9,664 bases of DNA from the NCBI GenBank assembly GCA_964612995.1, contig CAZTGE010000148.1, forward strand, positions 1 through 9,664, in the 5' to 3' direction. The notes under the pieces are model-generated. The model did not search any database and was not told the origin of the DNA. It saw only the letters and a program-made list of their open reading frames with translations. Positions within the stretch are counted from its first letter, which is position 1, and each line of letters begins with the position of its first letter. A program made the position numbers and the translations under genes. This DNA is from SLQH01 sp964612995 (lineage in GTDB: Bacteria; Planctomycetota; UBA11346). Shown piece after piece: positions 5,868 through 9,664 of the stretch.

Positions 5868-6662
5868 AAGGAGTCAATCTAGAGGCTTCTATCAGAGCCC
5901 CCGCCGGCCCTGCGGTCCGGCTGCGAAGAGCCAGGAACTTGGCCACCCCGGCCGTTTGTCGCAATGACACGATCCGGCCCGCGAACGTGTCGAGTGGGCG
6001 TGATGGCGCAGGGAGTTCCTGGATAGGTGGGCCGGTATGGCGCCGCGCTTGCCGCTGGCGATGATCTGCCCGGTCTGGTCGACGAGCTCGAGGCAATCAT
6101 CCAGCCGGAGCTGGTTGTCGCAGGCCGAGAGGGCCGGCGCGAGCCAGATGCCGTGCTCCGGCCCCCTGCTGCGCGCGCCACTGCGCTCTAGCCAGCGTGG
6201 CCGGATCGACGGTGGTGCAGCCGGCGGCCGGATCCACACATGGTCCGGCTTGCAGGCCCCGGCACCTCGCGCCGGCCGCAAGCCGGAGACCCGGGCAGGC
6301 CGCCACGGCACCCGTTCCGTGCGATCCCTATCCGGCCATCGCCGCTCTGGCGATGCCGCTGCGCTCCTTGAGGGCTGCGACCTGCTTTCCTTGATCTGCA
6401 CGTCGCAGCCGGACACTCCTTTCGTCGACGAGCCGCAACGAACGCACCACGTGAGGCGCCCCCTGCCGATGCCACGCTTCCCCGGCCTTTCGAACGTCGG
6501 TGGTGGTCGCCGGGCGCACCGAGGGAGCGAGCCTCGCTCGCTGCGCAGCCCACCGCCCGGCAACGTCGCGACAGTGTGCGGCCGACGCCGCTGCGCCGGC
6601 GCCCGTCCAGCCCAGAATGGCTCGCCGTCCCATCATCTCCGGCCCCCTGCCACGGAGCTGCG
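5868..6662. other. Gene-free interval with decayed coding DNA
   Basis: This ~800-bp interval separates the divergent KaiC-like and antiporter genes. Several minus-strand frames stay open (for example 6328-6636 and 5892-6563), but their translations are rich in Arg, Ala, Pro and Gly and, apart from one stretch at 6018-6110, recall no family. Recognisable transposase sequence in one place and none around it indicates a decayed or chimeric relic. Promoters for both flanking genes must lie here, but I cannot pin -10/-35 boxes. A Shine-Dalgarno GGAG at 6654-6657 serves the antiporter. Confidence 0.5.
6018..6122 (-). pseudogene. REP-associated-type (Y1) transposase remnant, C-terminal piece
   Basis: The minus strand encodes LRLDDCLELVDQTGQIIASG followed by KRGAIPAHLSR. 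From memory this corresponds to the C-terminal segment of a large group of Y1/REP-associated transposases, whose usual wording is close to L-DYLELVDWTGRAIR-DKRGAIP. The catalytic HUH motif and nucleophilic Tyr, which lie near the N-terminus, are not visible upstream (6123-6630) in any frame, and the usual continuation after AIPAHL is not kept. The gene is therefore dead and only this piece is recognisable. Its presence between two REP-like repeat copies fits former REP/RAYT activity. The alternative is chance similarity in a GC-rich frame; the match of about 20 ordered residues makes that less likely. Confidence 0.5.
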
Positions 6663-9164
6663 ATGGCCCTCCCCGTGACCGACCCGGTGCTGATCGTCGC
6701 CATCGCGATGAGCGTCTTCCTGATCATGCCGATGCTCACCCATCGACTCCGCCTGCCGGATATCGTCGGCATCCTGCTCGCCGGCATGATCCTCGGCCCC
6801 AACATGACGGGCGTCCTCGAACGCGACGAGACGATCAGCCTGTTGGGAACCGTCGGCCTGCTCTATCTGGTGTTCCTGGCTGGCCTGGAGGTCGATCTCG
6901 GCGACCTGAACCGCAAGCGCTCCCGGGCCATCGTTTTCGGCGTCACCACCTTCCTCCTGCCGCAGCTGGTGGGCACGGCGATGGGCTTCTTCCTGCTCCG
7001 CTTCCCGCCCGCCTCGGCCATCCTCCTGGGCAGCGTCTTCGCCAGCCATTCCTTCCTGGCGCTGCTCATCGCCAAGCGCCTGGGGCTGATCGAGCGCGAA
7101 GCGGTGATCGCCGTCATCGGCGGCACCGTCATCACCGACACCCTGGCGCTGCTGGTGCTGGCGCTGGTCGCGCGGACGGCCCAGGGCGACTTCGACGCCT
7201 GGTTCCTGGTCCGCCTCTTCATCCAGACCGCGGTCTTCGCCAGCATCGTCGTCTTCCTGTTGCCCCTGGTGGCGCGGTGGTTCTTCCGCAAGGCCACCGA
7301 CGGCAGTACCCATTTCGCGTTCATGATGACCGTGCTCTTCGTCTGCGGCTACGGAGCGCATCTGGCCGGTCTGGAACCCATCATCGGGGCCTTCCTGGCC
7401 GGCCTGGCGATGAACCGGCTCTGCCCGCGCAACGGCGTCCTCGCCAATCGCACCTTCTTCATCGGCAACACGATCTTCGTCCCCTTCTTCCTCTTCTCCG
7501 TCGGCATGCTCATCGACATACGGATGGTGGTCGGCGATCTGCGCACCATCCAGGTCGCGAGTCTGATGACCCTGACCGTCTTCGCGTGCAAGGGCGCGGC
7601 CGCCTGGCTGATGCGCATCTTCTACGCCTATCCGCGCGATGACGTGCTGGTGGCGTGGGGACTGAGTCTGCCACAGGCGGCGACCACCCTGGCGGTGGTC
7701 CTCGTCGGCCATCGTCTGATGCTCTTCGACGACGCGGTGCTCAACGGCACCATCGTCATGGTGCTGGCGACCTGCATCATGGGTCCCGTGCTGGTCCAGT
7801 CCGCCGGCCGTCGCCTGGCCGCAGCCGTCAGCGAGCTCCCGACCGCAACCGGGGACACACCGCAACGCATCCTCATCCCGATCGCCAATCCCAAGTCGAA
7901 CCCGTACCTTCTCGACCTGGCCATCGCGCTGCGTCATCCCCTCTCCAACGAGCCCCTCCTGCCCCTCTCGGTGGCCGCGCGGCAGGAGGGCGTCGAGCAC
8001 AGCGAGCGCCTCCTGGGCAACTGCGTTGCCCAGGTCGCCGGCGCGGACGTCCCGGTCAGCCCGGTGGTGCGGGTCGACGTCAATCCCATCAGCGGCATCC
8101 TGCGCGCGTCGAGCGAGAAACGGATCAGCACCCTGGTGATGGGCTGGTCCGGGCCCCAATCCATCTGGCAACGGCATTTCCACCTGACGCGTGGCCTCAT
8201 CGACAGCCTGGTCGACCAGAGCACCAGCCAGCTGCTGGTCGCCCGCATCACCCATCCCCTCCCGATCGTCGAGCGGGTCGTCCTGCTGGTGCCTGAACGC
8301 GCCGTCAACGAATGGGGATTCATCGACATCATCAACGACTGCAAGCTCCTGGTCAAACGTCTCGGCGCCACCCTGCTCGTCGGCGGCGACGGCGCCCTGC
8401 CGCAGCGGGTCCAGGATCTGATCACAAAGACCGGCGTCACCTGCCCGACGAGCTTCGATGCCAGCATCGCCGGTCCCGATCTCGCCAAGACCATCGCCGC
8501 CATGACCGGCACACACGACCTCGTCCTCATCATCAGCGCGCGCGAGAACACCATCTCGTGGAATGTCCGCTGGGCGCGACTGCCCGCGATCCTCGCCAAC
8601 AGCCAGCCCCTGGCCTCGATGGTCGTCGCCTATCCACGGCTGATGGCGGCTCCCCATGCACGTGCCGCCAACGGATCGGAAGGCAACGAGCAGGACATCC
8701 TCTCCGGCTCGGACTTCGTCCTGGGCGTCCAGGCCCACGACCTGCGCGCGTTGCTGGACGCGGCCCTGGCCCGGTTCAAGGCCGACACCGCGGCCACCAC
8801 CGATCTGCGAGCCCACCTCGACGACCTGATCGAGCGGACCAGCATGCTCGACGACCGGGTGGCGCTGACCCACGCCCACGTCGCCGGGCTGGATCGTCCC
8901 CGGCTGCTGGTGGCGACCACGTGCCAACCGCTGCCGATCACGGGCGGCGCCCTGCGCATCCTGTTCATCCTGCTCAACCTGCCGTCCATCGGCCCCGAGC
9001 AGCACCTGGCCAACCTGGCCACCGTCGCCCGCGCGATCCGCTTCCGGCCCCTCATCGACGCCCTGCTCGCAGCCGACAACGTCGCTCAAGCACGTAGCGC
9101 CCTGCAGTCGCCGCACACCGCGCCAGACGGCGATGACAGCACCGCCGCCCGGCCCCCCGGATGA
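6663..9164 (+). CDS. CPA2 cation:proton antiporter with UspA-like and PTS EIIA-like cytoplasmic domains
   Basis: This 833-residue inner-membrane protein exchanges a monovalent cation (Na+ or K+) for protons. Residues ~8-385 form the CPA2/Kef-type membrane domain with about 12 helices, including RLPDIVGILLAGMILGP, FLAGLEVDL, GGTVITDTLALL (Thr158-Asp159, where many relatives carry Asp-Asp) and AHLAGLEPIIGAFLAGL. A soluble tail follows: a UspA-like domain from RILIPIANP (~402-550), a second one from RVVLLVPE (~557-690), and a last ~130 residues resembling PTS EIIA type 2, with VALTHAHVAGLDRP placing His737 at the usual phospho-His of 'IAIPHAR', then LRILFILLNLP and EHLANLATVARAIR. The ATP-binding Gly motif of true UspA is not clear. 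The ATG at 6663 has GGAG 5 nt upstream; longer starts add a non-membrane, Arg/Pro-rich leader. It is divergent from the KaiC-like pair. Ion and direction cannot be told from sequence. Confidence 0.93.
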   Translation: MALPVTDPVLIVAIAMSVFLIMPMLTHRLRLPDIVGILLAGMILGPNMTGVLERDETISLLGTVGLLYLVFLAGLEVDLGDLNRKRSRAIVFGVTTFLLPQLVGTAMGFFLLRFPPASAILLGSVFASHSFLALLIAKRLGLIEREAVIAVIGGTVITDTLALLVLALVARTAQGDFDAWFLVRLFIQTAVFASIVVFLLPLVARWFFRKATDGSTHFAFMMTVLFVCGYGAHLAGLEPIIGAFLAGLAMNRLCPRNGVLANRTFFIGNTIFVPFFLFSVGMLIDIRMVVGDLRTIQVASLMTLTVFACKGAAAWLMRIFYAYPRDDVLVAWGLSLPQAATTLAVVLVGHRLMLFDDAVLNGTIVMVLATCIMGPVLVQSAGRRLAAAVSELPTATGDTPQRILIPIANPKSNPYLLDLAIALRHPLSNEPLLPLSVAARQEGVEHSERLLGNCVAQVAGADVPVSPVVRVDVNPISGILRASSEKRISTLVMGWSGPQSIWQRHFHLTRGLIDSLVDQSTSQLLVARITHPLPIVERVVLLVPERAVNEWGFIDIINDCKLLVKRLGATLLVGGDGALPQRVQDLITKTGVTCPTSFDASIAGPDLAKTIAAMTGTHDLVLIISARENTISWNVRWARLPAILANSQPLASMVVAYPRLMAAPHARAANGSEGNEQDILSGSDFVLGVQAHDLRALLDAALARFKADTAATTDLRAHLDDLIERTSMLDDRVALTHAHVAGLDRPRLLVATTCQPLPITGGALRILFILLNLPSIGPEQHLANLATVARAIRFRPLIDALLAADNVAQARSALQSPHTAPDGDDSTAARPPG

Positions 9165-9313
9165 GGCTTTGGCTCGTGCAGATCACGGCGGTGTTCGCAC
9201 ACGACGACCCGGGCGATGGGCAGCTCATAGCGCCGCCTGTCAACCCTGGAATGCCCGTCATCTGCGTTTTGCAATTACCCATGGGCTTCGCCCCTACGGT
9301 CCTCACTGCGTGA
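9161..9313 (+). CDS. Short ORF overlapping the antiporter stop, running into the repeat
   Basis: An ATG at 9161 overlaps the antiporter TGA in an ATGA arrangement, the layout of translationally coupled genes. The 50-residue product starts MRLWLVQITAVFAHDDPGDG and I do not recognise it. The last ten codons lie inside the 112-bp repeat (from 9283), so any original gene would have been cut by it. It may be the stub of a third gene of an antiporter operon or a chance ORF; no RBS stands out inside the antiporter end. Confidence 0.3.
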   Translation: MRLWLVQITAVFAHDDPGDGQLIAPPVNPGMPVICVLQLPMGFAPTVLTA

Positions 9314-9394
9314 GGGCCTACCCCTCTGGCTTTGTCGTGGTTCGCCTGAATCTGCAGGCAGATTCAGGCGTGGGCGGATCGGCTGCGCCGAAAC
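9283..9394 (-). repeat. 112-bp hairpin-rich repeat, right copy (inverted)
   Basis: This is the exact reverse complement of 2964-3075 (112 of 112). The two GTAG tetranucleotides lie on the minus strand at 9294-9297 and 9318-9321. Identity stops abruptly on the outer side; on the inner side weak similarity continues. Together the two copies enclose the kinase, KaiC-like and antiporter genes in opposite orientation to each other. Confidence 0.9.
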
Positions 9395-9398
9395 GTAT

Positions 9399-9609
9399 CC
9401 GCCCTCCGGCGGCACTTGCTCCTCGGCCTGACGGCCTGACGGCCTGCGGGGCTGCGCTTGCGCTTACGCGGGCCGCTGGCCCCACTGGGGCCAGCAATCG
9501 CCTGCGGCGATACCCGCTTCGCCCACCACTCTGCGCCAGACCCCATCGCGTACGATGGGGCCCCGAATATTCCATTCCCCTGGAAAAGTGCGCATGACCA
9601 TGCGCACTT
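9399..9609. repeat. Cluster of five hairpins plus a short tandem repeat
   Basis: Perfect stem-loops follow one another: CCGCC/GGCGG (9399-9412), GCTGGCCCC/GGGGCCAGC with a 3-nt loop (9475-9495), ATCGCC/GGCGAT (9497-9511), CCCCATCG/CGATGGGG (9541-9560) and AAGTGCGCAT/ATGCGCACTT (9586-9609). Between the first two, GGCCTGAC is repeated twice with a third partial copy (9425-9446). None is followed by a T-run, so these are not ordinary terminators, though one could end antiporter transcription. No gene is seen. The array resembles compound REP-type repeat islands. Confidence 0.6.
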
Positions 9610-9647
9610 GTAACTACTCAGACCTTCCTGAAGTTCTTTCTACAATT

Positions 9648-9664
9648 ACCACAGAGGACACAGA
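9648..9664 (+). repeat. Partial copy of the ACCACAGAGG dispersed repeat at the window edge
   Basis: ACCACAGAGGACACAGA is identical to 2769-2785 and in the same orientation; the window ends inside it. It implies another copy of the small repeat element, possibly with its GxxExxR gene, starting here. Confidence 0.7.

Noticed and set aside
6328..6636. A 102-codon minus-strand ORF starting MMGRRAILGWTGAGAAASAA
   Set aside because: The start looks faintly like a twin-arginine signal, but the rest is Arg/Ala-rich with no recognisable domain and overlapping frames are equally open.
6633..9116. An 827-codon open frame on the minus strand opposite the antiporter
   Set aside because: The translation is dominated by Asp, Glu, Gln, Gly and His with no motif, as expected for the mirror of GC-rich codons; the plus-strand frame has clear membrane and soluble domains.
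9425..9446. Possible CRISPR or VNTR array (GGCCTGAC units)
   Set aside because: Only two full 8-bp units and a partial third, with no spacers.

Overview
This is a GC-rich bacterial accessory region with four intact protein-coding blocks separated by islands of repeats and gene wreckage. The organism is Gram-negative. The left part (AraC-type regulator, secreted PQQ-like beta-propeller, start of a sulfatase) resembles loci common in the PVC group (Kiritimatiellota, Lentisphaerota, Planctomycetota). The repeat families, a KaiC-like ATPase and a decayed REP-associated-type transposase also occur in other GC-rich Gram-negatives, including purple sulfur gammaproteobacteria. I would not commit below 'Gram-negative, repeat-rich genome'.

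Layout. (1) 125-2739: an AraC-family regulator on the minus strand, divergent from a secreted beta-propeller protein. The propeller gene is followed by a sulfatase gene that is broken twice: by an extra C in a 7-C run, and by truncation after about 40 codons. (2) 2700-3195: a repeat island. It holds hairpins, a small inverted-repeat element carrying the first 31 codons of a GxxExxR-family gene, and a 112-bp hairpin-rich repeat. (3) 3196-5831, minus strand: a translationally coupled pair, a double-domain KaiC-like ATPase followed by a soluble histidine kinase with a degenerate receiver-like N-terminus. (4) 5832-6662: about 830 bp without an intact gene, containing a recognisable fragment of a REP-associated-type (Y1) transposase. 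(5) 6663-9164, plus strand: a large CPA2 cation/proton antiporter with a cytoplasmic tail that reads as two UspA-like domains plus a PTS EIIA type-2-like domain. (6) 9165-9664: a short overlapping ORF, an exact inverted copy of the 112-bp repeat, a run of further hairpins, and at the window edge another copy of the repeat that starts the small element in (2).

How they may work together. The KaiC-like ATPase and the kinase very likely form one signalling unit. The antiporter is divergent from them and sits inside the same pair of inverted 112-bp repeats. Its tail suggests control of ion transport by small-molecule or nucleotide binding and possibly by phosphotransfer. No KaiA, KaiB or separate response regulator gene is present in the window, so a circadian role is not supported. 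The perfect 112-bp inverted repeat spans 6.4 kb and could let the kinase/KaiC/antiporter block invert as a unit.
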